Shown here in pieces: positions 44,940-52,580 of a stretch of DNA of 64,000 bases. The notes below the pieces were generated by a model. The model was given only the letters and a program-made list of their open reading frames with translations. It did no database searches and was not told where the DNA came from. The position numbers and the translations under genes were made by a program. The stretch lies in contig NZ_AUEQ01000001.1 of assembly GCF_000426065.1 (NCBI RefSeq), positions 186,001 through 250,000 of the forward strand, in the 5' to 3' direction. Each line of letters begins with the position of its first letter. The stretch's first letter is position 1. The DNA comes from Mycobacterium sp. URHD0025 (GTDB lineage Bacteria > Actinomycetota > Actinomycetes > Mycobacteriales > Mycobacteriaceae).

Positions 44940-46424
44940 ATGGTTCTGGTCAGCGACGTCCTGGATGTGCGCGTGCTCGGCTTGCGCGCAGTCGAGGTGT
45001 CCCGTCCCGAGGCCGCGGTCCGCTGGGTCGCGACGAGTGAACTCGCCGACCCGGGCCCGTTCCTGGAGGGCGGCGAGATCCTGCTGACCACTGGGCTGGA
45101 AACCGGCGCCTGGCGTGACGAGTGGGACGGCTACGTGCGCAGGCTTGCCGACGCCGGCGTGGCTGCAGTGGGCTTCGGCGTGGGGCTCACCCACGAGGAA
45201 ATTCCGACTGCCCTCGCCGACGCATGCCGCCGGTACCAGGTCAACCTGTTGGAGGTTCCTGGGCCCACCACGTTCGTCGCAGTCAGCCGGCACGTCGCGC
45301 ACCTGCTGGAGGAGCAGGAATCGGCCGAGACACGCGACTCGCTCAAGACGCAGCGCAAGCTCATCTCGGCCGCGGCCAAACCGGATCCCGCCGTTGCCGT
45401 CATCACGGCCCTGGCCGCGGCCATCGACGGGGCGACGTGCCTGATGAATCCCGACGGCCGGGTCCTGACGGGTCCGGTCGGCAGCCGTCGCGGTGAGCTG
45501 CCGCTCGACGAGGTCGCCGATGACGTCAAGCGATTGCAGGCTCACGGATTGCGTTCGGCTGCGGCACAGTCCAATCCGACGCACTCCGTGTCGGTCCAGC
45601 CCATCGGACTGCGCGGCCGGGCGTCGGCCTACCTGGCCGCGCTGATGCCGGCTCGGGCATCGGAAGGACAACGCCAGGCCGTGACGACGGCGGTGGCCCT
45701 GCTGGGGCTCATCGACGAGCAGCACCGCAGCCGAGCGACAACCCGACAGCACCTGCGCAGCCGCGCGCTCGAGCTTCTCACCGAAAGTGATTACCACACA
45801 GCGCAATTGGTATTGGAGGTCGACCAGCCGGGTTCCGAACTGCCGAAGCGTATCCGCTTCCTGCGGGCCGCGGGGGACGACTCCGCCATCGAAGTCGCGG
45901 CAGCCATGCTGGAGCGGCGCGGCATCCTCGCCGGGATCTACGCGGGTGAGCTGTGCGCGGTCGCCGAACCCTCACGCACAGAGGCGACCGGTGCCCTGCT
46001 GGCCGGCGACGGGCTGCAGGTCGGCGTCGGCAACACGGTGTCGCCCGGCGACGGGGCAGCCGGCTACCGCACCGCTGGGCTGGCGCTCGCCCAGGCCACC
46101 GAGGTGTCGGGACCGGTGATGTGGGATCGGGTGATCGACCACGGTCCCCTCGGCCTGATCGACCCCGAGAAAGCCACGGCATTCGCCGAATCCTGGTTGC
46201 ACGGGCTCGATTCCGAGCAACGCGAGACGCTGCGGTGTTTTCTTCGCCACCACGGTTCGCGGCTCAAGGTGGCCGAAGAGCTCGGCCTGCACCGCAACAC
46301 CGTGCGCAACCGGCTCGCGGCCATCGAGGCCGCGCTGCCCGGCAAGCTCGACGATCCGCAGACTCGCGTGAGCGCGTGGATCGCTCTGCAGTCGACCCCG
46401 GAAAATACTCAGCCCTTGAAGTAG
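44940..46424 (+). CDS. PucR family regulator of the gab operon
   Basis: A 494-residue protein. The N-terminal PucR domain (about 1-120) has ATSELADPGPFLEGGEILLTTGL, and the C-terminal PucR-type helix-turn-helix has LRCFLRHHGSRLKVAEELGLHRNTVRNRLAAIE. In corynebacteria a PucR-type GabR activates a gabTDP operon, so the same role is likely here. ATG 44940 avoids overlap with the inverted repeat; TTG 44907 would lie within it. Its 3' end overlaps the convergent thioesterase gene by 16 nt. No GABA permease is adjacent. Confidence 0.9.
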   Translation: MVLVSDVLDVRVLGLRAVEVSRPEAAVRWVATSELADPGPFLEGGEILLTTGLETGAWRDEWDGYVRRLADAGVAAVGFGVGLTHEEIPTALADACRRYQVNLLEVPGPTTFVAVSRHVAHLLEEQESAETRDSLKTQRKLISAAAKPDPAVAVITALAAAIDGATCLMNPDGRVLTGPVGSRRGELPLDEVADDVKRLQAHGLRSAAAQSNPTHSVSVQPIGLRGRASAYLAALMPARASEGQRQAVTTAVALLGLIDEQHRSRATTRQHLRSRALELLTESDYHTAQLVLEVDQPGSELPKRIRFLRAAGDDSAIEVAAAMLERRGILAGIYAGELCAVAEPSRTEATGALLAGDGLQVGVGNTVSPGDGAAGYRTAGLALAQATEVSGPVMWDRVIDHGPLGLIDPEKATAFAESWLHGLDSEQRETLRCFLRHHGSRLKVAEELGLHRNTVRNRLAAIEAALPGKLDDPQTRVSAWIALQSTPENTQPLK

Positions 46425-47206
46425 ACGATCTGGTGGCTCGTGGCCAGCAAAGTCGTGTCACGGCCCCACAGGTGCGCTGTCTGGTCGAAGTAACCGCGCG
46501 AAAATCGTTGCGCCCGTGCGGTGGCGAGCACGAAGTCATCACCCTGAGCCGCGATTTGTTCGTCGTCGGCATGGAAGTACGTCGTGATCGACACCGTACC
46601 GGCGGGCACGAACTGGCCCTGCCGCAGGAAAACCCGGGGGTAGAAGATGTCGCTCACAGAGGCCAGCGCCGCGAAATCCATTGCCCTGGGCGGATTGTTG
46701 CGCACCCACAACGTCGTGGTCGACGAGCCGGATGCCGCACCCTCCTCAGGCATGCCGCCGTCGACGAAACGCAAGTCGTAGTTGTCGAACCACACCACGC
46801 CGAACGGCGGGACCGACCGGACGATCTCCTCGGGTGCCGGGGCTGCCGGCGGTGCCACCTCGGTGTCAGCCCAGGTGTCGCGCCGCAATCCGAAGATGGC
46901 CGTCGCGGTGGTCTTGGCGTCGCCGTCCTGGCTGAGCTCGACGATCCAGTGCTGATTGGACCGGTTGGTCTTGACGGCCCTGGTCGCGATGTCGAACTCG
47001 CCGTCGGAGATCGGGGCCAGGTAGTTGACGGTCAGCGCGATGGGCTGGCCATGGCACTGCGGATGCAGCTCGACCGCCCGCACGATGGTGGCCGCGGTGA
47101 CGCCGCCGAACGGGCCCACCATGTTGGCCCACTCCGGGATTGTGCGGCCGCGCCAGCGATCGTCGCCGGACGGTTCGAGTTCCAGGGCCTTGTCGAAGGG
47201 ATGCAC
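46409..47206 (-). CDS. Acyl-CoA thioesterase family protein
   Basis: A 265-residue double hot-dog protein of the TesB-like/acyl-CoA thioesterase type. Visible: the N-terminal IPEWANMVGPFGGVTAATIVRA, VNYLAPISDGEFDIATRAVKTNRSNQHW, and the C-terminal VSITTYFHADDEQIAAQGDDFVLATARAQRFSRGYFDQTAHLW. It hydrolyses an acyl-CoA to the acid and CoA. I chose GTG 47206 (VHPFDKAL), which gives the family length; the upstream extension looks non-coding. It is 37 nt downstream of the AurF-like gene and probably in the same operon. Confidence 0.86.
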   Translation of the reverse strand: MHPFDKALELEPSGDDRWRGRTIPEWANMVGPFGGVTAATIVRAVELHPQCHGQPIALTVNYLAPISDGEFDIATRAVKTNRSNQHWIVELSQDGDAKTTATAIFGLRRDTWADTEVAPPAAPAPEEIVRSVPPFGVVWFDNYDLRFVDGGMPEEGAASGSSTTTLWVRNNPPRAMDFAALASVSDIFYPRVFLRQGQFVPAGTVSITTYFHADDEQIAAQGDDFVLATARAQRFSRGYFDQTAHLWGRDTTLLATSHQIVYFKG

Positions 47207-47243
47207 CCGGCCACAGTACCCACGCTGCCGAATGCCACTCCGC

Positions 47244-48257
47244 TCAAGCCACGTTGACCGCTTGGCGCACCGGTTCACTGCGGTAACGCGACGCGGGGCC
47301 GTCGATTCGCAGAATCCGCCACAGCACCTTGGCGATCGGGTTCATCAGACCCGTGTCCTCGGCAAGCATCCTCACATCGCCGTAGATCTCGCGCAGCAGC
47401 GCCCTGGAATTGGGCGACCGCCAGTAGATGTCCTTCTTGACCGACCGCGGAATGTCGAACTCACGCCAGAAGGAGCGCGGAGGTTTGGCGATGAGCTTGG
47501 CGGCCAGACGGAAGCTCAGCGGATACATGATCGACAGCCCAAATCGGTTGAACCGCCGCATCTCCGGGATTCGCCTGCGCAGAAACTCGTGAGCGAATGA
47601 AATATGGCGAGCTTCCTCCGCGACGTGGATCGCCATCACGCGCTCCATGATCGGGTGGACGTTGCCGCCCTCGCGCAGGATGGATTTCTGCAGGTGGTCG
47701 ATCGGCTCCTCGCCACACAACACCATCATGAAGAAGAACACCGGCATCGGACTCGCGAACAGCGGGGGCAGCCAGTGGATCCATCTGAGCCATCGCACCA
47801 AACCCGGGGCGTCCACGCCTGTGTGGTTCACCAGTTCCTGGAACATCAGGGTGTGGTTGCACTCTTCCACCGCCTCGTGCAGGCAGTACCGGTATTCGGG
47901 GCTGCCGTTGGGAACCCAGAACGTGTAGTTCAGGATGCCCCGGATCAGCATGCTCTCGAATTGCAGGCCGGCCCTCGCGACATTCGCCTGACGCCACATG
48001 CCGATCGCGATCTGCTTTTCCAGCGGCTGCGCCTGGTACCACGGGTTCCCGCCCATGGGGTCACTTTTGGACAGCACCCAGCGCGGGTCGTTCGCGGTCA
48101 CCGTGAACTCCGGCGAATCCCACGGGATGTCCAGGTATGGGTTGAAATTACGGTGCACGGATCCCGCGGACAGGGTCTCCAGCCTCGCGCAGTAATCCGC
48201 GTCGTCGCCGACCTCCATCCGGTCCCGCCACCGACGGACCGCCTTCGTCACTGGCAT
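47244..48257 (-). CDS. AurF-like diiron oxygenase
   Basis: A 337-residue protein of the p-aminobenzoate N-oxygenase AurF family, with a ferritin-like diiron fold. Metal-ligand motifs are visible as FESMLIRG, EAVEECNHTLMF, CGEEPIDHLQ and HVAEEARHISFAHEF. AurF oxidises an arylamine to a nitro group; the many mycobacterial relatives have unknown substrates. GGGAGAG lies upstream of ATG 48257. Its promoter carries two GGGAC-N5-GTCCC sites, and a TetR gene lies directly upstream, so it is very likely under TetR control. Confidence 0.87.
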   Translation of the reverse strand: MPVTKAVRRWRDRMEVGDDADYCARLETLSAGSVHRNFNPYLDIPWDSPEFTVTANDPRWVLSKSDPMGGNPWYQAQPLEKQIAIGMWRQANVARAGLQFESMLIRGILNYTFWVPNGSPEYRYCLHEAVEECNHTLMFQELVNHTGVDAPGLVRWLRWIHWLPPLFASPMPVFFFMMVLCGEEPIDHLQKSILREGGNVHPIMERVMAIHVAEEARHISFAHEFLRRRIPEMRRFNRFGLSIMYPLSFRLAAKLIAKPPRSFWREFDIPRSVKKDIYWRSPNSRALLREIYGDVRMLAEDTGLMNPIAKVLWRILRIDGPASRYRSEPVRQAVNVA

Positions 48258-48295
48258 GGCGCTCTCTCCCCTGTGCGTCTCGGGCTCTATCTACC

Positions 48296-48344
48296 GGGAC
48301 CGCGAGTCCCACTCCCCTACGTATGGGACTCCATGTCCCATACG
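48296..48344. promoter_or_regulatory. Two TetR operator candidates upstream of the AurF-like gene
   Basis: CGTATGGGAC (48320-48329) and GTCCCATACG (48335-48344) are a perfect 10-bp inverted repeat with a 5-nt spacer. A second copy of its core, GGGAC-N5-GTCCC, lies at 48296-48310. The two centres are 29 bp apart, about three helical turns, so both sites would face the same side of the DNA. They lie 39-87 nt upstream of the AurF-like start. Confidence 0.7.
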
Positions 48345-48396
48345 ATTGTCAAGGGTTGGCGGTCCTACCTCGAAGCACCTACCGCGAAGGGTTGGC

Positions 48397-49143
48397 TCAC
48401 CGAGCAGGATCTGCCGGGCGGGCCACGCCCTCGATCACGTCTCCGACCGTCTGGTCTCGACCCACGCACAATCCGCTGCGCCGAGCCGCACCCTCGAGCA
48501 GGTACCACGCGTAGTCGGCAACGTCACGCACGATCTGGGCACTGCTGCGCACCGGCGACGGATCCGACAACCACCGCGTGAAGGTGCCATCGACCATCGT
48601 CACCACCGCCCAGGGCAGCGTCCGCAACGGCTCGTAATCGACGCCGACCTTCCCCGCGATCTCCGACAGCAGGCCGTCGATGAGCGTCTCGAAGCGACGG
48701 CTGAGGCGCTGTACCGCGTCCACGTCCGCAGTGTCATCATCGGTCGGGCCGGTGCCGAGAAAGGCGTACCACGCAGGGTGGTCGACCCGCCAACCAAGCA
48801 GGGAGCCAGCGGTTCTGGTGACGATCTCGTCGATCGATCCGGTCGAGAAATCCAAGTTCATCTCATACATCTCGAAGCACTCGTCGAGGATGAAAGTCCG
48901 GACACGACGATCGAAAGCTTCCCGACTGTCAAACTGCCGGTAGAACACCGACCTGGCCAGGCCTGCCCGATTGGCTATCTCCTCTACGCTGGCCTCGCGG
49001 CCGACCGGGTGCTCGTCCAACAGCGCCGCAGCGGCCTCGACAAGACGTGCACGCCTGGCGGAATTGTGTTCAGACCAGCGGGCATCGTGGACCGGCTGCG
49101 CCTCGCCGGCGCCGTCATCGGCTGCACGGGGACCGGTCCCCAC
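48397..49143 (-). CDS. TetR family transcriptional regulator
   Basis: A 248-residue TetR protein. The helix-turn-helix reads ASVEEIANRAGLARSVFYRQFDSREAF, followed by a longer ligand domain with VVTMVDGTFTRWL. The start may be GTG 49143 or GTG 49092 (VHDARWSEHN); with the later start the palindrome GGGGACCGGTCCCC at 49128-49141 would lie in the promoter. It most likely represses the AurF-like operon downstream and perhaps the acyl-CoA dehydrogenase upstream. Confidence 0.88.
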   Translation of the reverse strand: MGTGPRAADDGAGEAQPVHDARWSEHNSARRARLVEAAAALLDEHPVGREASVEEIANRAGLARSVFYRQFDSREAFDRRVRTFILDECFEMYEMNLDFSTGSIDEIVTRTAGSLLGWRVDHPAWYAFLGTGPTDDDTADVDAVQRLSRRFETLIDGLLSEIAGKVGVDYEPLRTLPWAVVTMVDGTFTRWLSDPSPVRSSAQIVRDVADYAWYLLEGAARRSGLCVGRDQTVGDVIEGVARPADPAR

Positions 49144-49238
49144 GTCGTCATCCCCACTTTCACGCTCGGCGGACTAGAGGTCGCGACAGGACTGTGTGGA
49201 CCGAGTGTTCCACAGCGGGACCTCTGTCCACGGCCATG

Positions 49239-50393
49239 TCACCGCGAAGGCGTCCGGGGCCGACCCAGCCCCAGCGCCTGCTGCGCGATCATGTTGCGGA
49301 ACACCTCGAGGGTTCCGCCGTAGATACCGGTCGGCCCGGCCAACCGGAAGATGTACTCGGCGCCACCGTCGTCGGCGGCCCCGGCCGTGCCGACCGGCAG
49401 CGCGCCCGCCGATCCGAGAATGTCCATGAGATCCGGGGAGACATCGCGCATGGTCTGGGCAATGGCCACCCGCCCGTACATGCCCGGGCTGCTCAACGCG
49501 GCCTCCAACCGGGCGATGCCACGGCCCAGCCGGTAGCGCGCTGCCGCGTCCTCGGGAGCCACCGCTGCCACCCGGTCCACCGCTTCGGCCATCAAGTTGA
49601 TGTGCTCGGTCATGGTGGCGAGCTTCTGCAGGCCGCGGGTCTCGCGTTCGAACGTGCCGTGTTCGAGTTCGAGCGCACCGCGCAGCACCGTCCAGCCACC
49701 GTTCACCTCGCCGATGCGGTAGCGATCGCTGACCCGGACATCGCTGTAATAAGTGATGTTGGTGCGGTCGCCGTCGACGGTGCGGATCGGCTGGATCTCG
49801 ACCCCGGGTGAATCCAGCGGCACCAGGAACATGGTCAGGCTCTTGTGCTTGGGCGCGGCCGGGTCGGTGTTGGTCAACAGGAACACGTATCGGGCGTTGT
49901 GCGCATTCGAGGTGAACATCTTGGAGCCGTTGACAACCCAGCTCGATCCATCCGCTTCCCGTACCGCACGGGTCTTGCAGGTGGCGACGTCGGATCCGCC
50001 CTCGGGCTCGGTGAAGCCCAGGCACAGCCGCAGGCTTCCGTCCAGGACACCTGGCAGCACATCATCCATAAGCTCGGCCGACGCGAACTTCTCCACCGTG
50101 TGCGCGACCATCGCGGTCGTTCCCCAGTGGAACCATGGCGTGTGGGCCCGGCCGATCTCCAACTCCCAGATCCGGCGCCGGACCGCGCTGAATCCACCGT
50201 CGGCCTCTGCCTGGTAGTCACCGGCCAGGTATCCGGCCTCCCCCAGGGCCAGATGCACTGTCTCATCGAAGTTCTCGCCGGTCTGACGATCGCGCTCGAT
50301 CACCTCATCGGTGACGATGCGGGCCAGGAACGCCCGCAGTTCGTCGCGAAAAGCCAGGTCCTCCTCGGAGAGCTCGACATGGGAGAAGTCCAT
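49239..50393 (-). CDS. Acyl-CoA dehydrogenase family protein
   Basis: A 384-residue acyl-CoA dehydrogenase with CLGFTEPEGGSDVATCKTRA, WVVNGSKMFTSNAHNARYVFL and the C-terminal GPTGIYGGTLEVFRNMIAQQALGLGR. The Glu base position of medium-chain enzymes holds Gly (IYGGT), so the base must lie elsewhere or the protein works with a partner subunit. It precedes the TetR gene by about 95 nt on the same strand and is divergent from the sigma factor operon. Confidence 0.9.
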   Translation of the reverse strand: MDFSHVELSEEDLAFRDELRAFLARIVTDEVIERDRQTGENFDETVHLALGEAGYLAGDYQAEADGGFSAVRRRIWELEIGRAHTPWFHWGTTAMVAHTVEKFASAELMDDVLPGVLDGSLRLCLGFTEPEGGSDVATCKTRAVREADGSSWVVNGSKMFTSNAHNARYVFLLTNTDPAAPKHKSLTMFLVPLDSPGVEIQPIRTVDGDRTNITYYSDVRVSDRYRIGEVNGGWTVLRGALELEHGTFERETRGLQKLATMTEHINLMAEAVDRVAAVAPEDAAARYRLGRGIARLEAALSSPGMYGRVAIAQTMRDVSPDLMDILGSAGALPVGTAGAADDGGAEYIFRLAGPTGIYGGTLEVFRNMIAQQALGLGRPRTPSR

Positions 50394-50481
50394 CAGGACA
50401 CCGTGACACTTGTGGACTCATTTGTAAAGGTAACGGCCCTGTCGGAACCTTCCTCGACGCGGCGGGCGAATTTCACTCACC

Positions 50482-51006
50482 ATGGAGACCTCACAAAACT
50501 CGGACTGGGAGCGTCTACAGGGTGTGAAAGCCAAACCGCCGTTTGAGACCGTGGTTCGCGACCACGGCCCCACCGTCTTTCGGGTCTGCTGCGCGATCGT
50601 CGGCGCGGGCGACGCCGACGACGCCTGGTCGGAGACGTTCCTGGCGGCACTGAAGGCTTACCCCGATCTGCCCGACGGCACCAATTTCGAGGCCTGGCTG
50701 GTGACCGTCGCGCATCGCAAAGCCATCGACCTCACCCGGACCCGGACGCGCCAACCCATGCCGACCGACGTCGTCCCCGAAACACCCGGCCCCCGCAGCG
50801 GGGAGAGCTTCGACGATCTGACCGCCGCGGTCGACCAGCTTCCGCACAAGCAGAAACACGCCGTGGCCTATCACTATCTGGCCGGTCTGCCCTACGACGA
50901 AATCGCCGCGATTCTCGGCGGCACCGCAGCGGCCGCACGCCGCGCCTCCAGCGACGGCATCGCCACGCTACGACGCATCTATCTCAAAGGAGAGGCCCAT
51001 GAGTAA
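50482..51006 (+). CDS. ECF-type RNA polymerase sigma factor
   Basis: A 174-residue sigma-70 family protein. Region 2 is visible as VFRVCCAIVGAGDADDAWSETFLAALKAY and FEAWLVTVAHRKAIDLTRTRTRQP, and region 4 as LPHKQKHAVAYHYLAGLPYDEIAAILGGTAAAARRASSDGIATLRR. No anti-sigma gene is adjacent. It overlaps the methyltransferase gene by 8 nt and so heads the DNA-alkylation repair operon. The gene start may be ATG 50482 or GTG 50524. It could drive the repair genes on alkylation stress; this is inference. Confidence 0.88.
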   Translation: METSQNSDWERLQGVKAKPPFETVVRDHGPTVFRVCCAIVGAGDADDAWSETFLAALKAYPDLPDGTNFEAWLVTVAHRKAIDLTRTRTRQPMPTDVVPETPGPRSGESFDDLTAAVDQLPHKQKHAVAYHYLAGLPYDEIAAILGGTAAAARRASSDGIATLRRIYLKGEAHE

Positions 51007-51610
51007 CGACGGCATCGTCGGCGACCTGGCCCGAATCACCCAGCCGGGCAATGGCAAGCTGACCGAACTGCACAACCGCCTGGCGGCCGCAGCCCAGCGC
51101 GACGGTCTCCTCGACATCGCCTACCGCACCGTCGACAGCCCGGTCGGCCCACTGTTGCTGGCGGCCACCGAGCAGGGACTGATCCGTGTTGCCTACGCTC
51201 GCGAAGACCACGACGCCGTGCTGCAGCACCTCGCCGATGCGGTGAGCCCACGCATCCTGAACGCGCCGGCGCGCCTCGACACCGCAGCCCGTGAACTCGA
51301 CGAGTACTTCGCCGGGACGCGGCGCAGCTTCGACCTGCCGCTGGACTGGCGGCTCGCTGCCGGCTTCCGCGGCACAGTGCTGCATCACCTGGCCGAGATC
51401 AGCTACGGGCAAACCGCCAGCTACGCCGCGGTCGCGACGCTGGCCGGCAGCCCCAAAGCGGTGCGCGCCGTGGGGACCGCTTGCGCGAGAAACCCGCTGC
51501 CCGTGGTGGTTCCCTGTCACCGCGTGGTCCGCAGTGACGGCGCGATGGGTGGCTACCTCGGTGGCACGGAGGCCAAGCGCCTGCTGCTCGACCTGGAGGC
51601 CGCGGCATGA
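50999..51610 (+). CDS. Methylated-DNA-protein-cysteine methyltransferase (Ogt type)
   Basis: A 203-residue O6-alkylguanine-DNA alkyltransferase. The acceptor Cys is in NPLPVVVPCHRVVRSDGAMGGYLGG near residue 168, with the preceding GSPKAVRAVGTACARN DNA-binding region. An N-terminal extension of about 40 residues precedes the usual domain. It removes methyl groups from O6-methylguanine by irreversible transfer. Start ATG 50999 overlaps the sigma factor gene, and the stop overlaps the oxygenase gene (ATGA). It has neither the Ada zinc domain nor the AraC domain; an Ada-type zinc domain is encoded two genes on. Confidence 0.94.
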   Translation: MSNDGIVGDLARITQPGNGKLTELHNRLAAAAQRDGLLDIAYRTVDSPVGPLLLAATEQGLIRVAYAREDHDAVLQHLADAVSPRILNAPARLDTAARELDEYFAGTRRSFDLPLDWRLAAGFRGTVLHHLAEISYGQTASYAAVATLAGSPKAVRAVGTACARNPLPVVVPCHRVVRSDGAMGGYLGGTEAKRLLLDLEAAA

Positions 51611-52326
51611 GCAGTACGACCTCCTGGCAGCAACGGGTGGACGCCACCGACTGGAGCGTTGTCAGCGATGAACTCGACAACACGGGATGCGCGTTGACGG
51701 GACCCTTGCTGACTCCGGCGGATGCCACCGACATCGTGGCGCTGTATACCGATGTGTCCCGGTTCCGCTCGACGATCGACATGGCCCGCTACCGATTCGG
51801 CGAAGGTCAGTACCGCTACTTCCGGCAGCCCTACCCGCCGGCCGTGACAGCGCTGAAGAAAGCGCTGTATCCACACCTGCTGCCGATCGCCCGCACCTGG
51901 TGGGATCGGCTCGGCCGGGAAGCACCGTGGCCCGATGACTTCGACGACTGGCTCCAGATGTGCCACGCGGCCGGTCAGACCAAGTCGACGGCGATCCTGC
52001 TGAAATACGGTGCCGGGGACTGGAATGCGTTGCACCGCGACCTCTACGGCGAGTTGATCTTCCCGCTCCAGGTCGTGATCAATCTGACCGACCCGGACGT
52101 CGACTACACCGGAGGCGAGTTCCTGCTCTACGAACAGCGCCCTCGCGCGCAATCGCGCGGCACCGCCACCGTCATCCCTCATGGGCACGGGCTGGTGTTC
52201 ACCACCCGCGACCGCCCGGCCAAGTCGGTGCGGGGGTGGTCGGCGGCACCCATCCGGCACGGTGTCTCCACCGTCCGCTCCGGGACCCGGTTCACCCTGG
52301 GCCTGGTCTTCCACGACGCCGCGTGA
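51607..52326 (+). CDS. 2-oxoglutarate/Fe(II)-type oxygenase
   Basis: A 239-residue protein with the double-stranded beta-helix motif: His-x-Asp in WNALHRDLYGELIFPLQVVINL near residue 140, and distal His and Arg in the HGVSTVRSGTRFTLGLVF segment near 220. This suits an Fe(II)/2-oxoglutarate-dependent dioxygenase. It is not a standard AlkB sequence, but its place between a methyltransferase and an Ada-type zinc protein suggests a role in oxidative demethylation of DNA or a related repair step. It is coupled to both neighbours by 4-nt overlaps. Confidence 0.85.
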   Translation: MSSTTSWQQRVDATDWSVVSDELDNTGCALTGPLLTPADATDIVALYTDVSRFRSTIDMARYRFGEGQYRYFRQPYPPAVTALKKALYPHLLPIARTWWDRLGREAPWPDDFDDWLQMCHAAGQTKSTAILLKYGAGDWNALHRDLYGELIFPLQVVINLTDPDVDYTGGEFLLYEQRPRAQSRGTATVIPHGHGLVFTTRDRPAKSVRGWSAAPIRHGVSTVRSGTRFTLGLVFHDAA

Positions 52327-52580
52327 AGCGCTATGTCCTGATCGGCGCCGACGGTCGACCTCATCGCAGCACCATCCCGGGAACCATTGGGGGACACCGC
52401 CGTAGCAAGATATACGGCCGGCTCGACTGCCCCTCGGCGCTGCGCGCCATCACCGCCGGCGGCTACGTCAGCCACCGGGTGTTCTTCGCCGACACGCAGA
52501 CAGCTGCATCGGCCGGTTATCGACCCTGCGCCGTCTGCCTACCCGATGCCTATCGGCGGTGGAAGCGGACTAACCCGTAG
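52323..52580 (+). CDS. Ada-type metal-binding domain protein
   Basis: An 85-residue stand-alone protein similar to the N-terminal zinc domain of Ada, which repairs methyl phosphotriesters. Visible: GTIGGHRRSKIYGRLDCPSA, YVSHRVFFADTQTAASAGYRPCAVC and LPDAYRRWK. Ada uses four Cys; here Cys of LDC and the two of CAVC remain, while the first Cys (the methyl acceptor of Ada) appears replaced. GTG 52323 overlaps the oxygenase stop as GTGA. Its 3' end overlaps the convergent mmpL gene by 11 nt. Confidence 0.84.
   Translation: MKRYVLIGADGRPHRSTIPGTIGGHRRSKIYGRLDCPSALRAITAGGYVSHRVFFADTQTAASAGYRPCAVCLPDAYRRWKRTNP

Noticed and set aside
49195..49229. TGTGGA/TCCACA and GGGAC/GTCC repeats upstream of the TetR gene
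   Set aside because: Short arms with spacing unlike the convincing sites at 48296-48344; I could not separate them from chance.
50444..50470. Possible ECF promoter (GGAACC with a weak minus-10) before the sigma factor gene at 50482
   Set aside because: The minus-35 looks right but the minus-10 is a poor match and the spacing leaves almost no leader; not enough to list.
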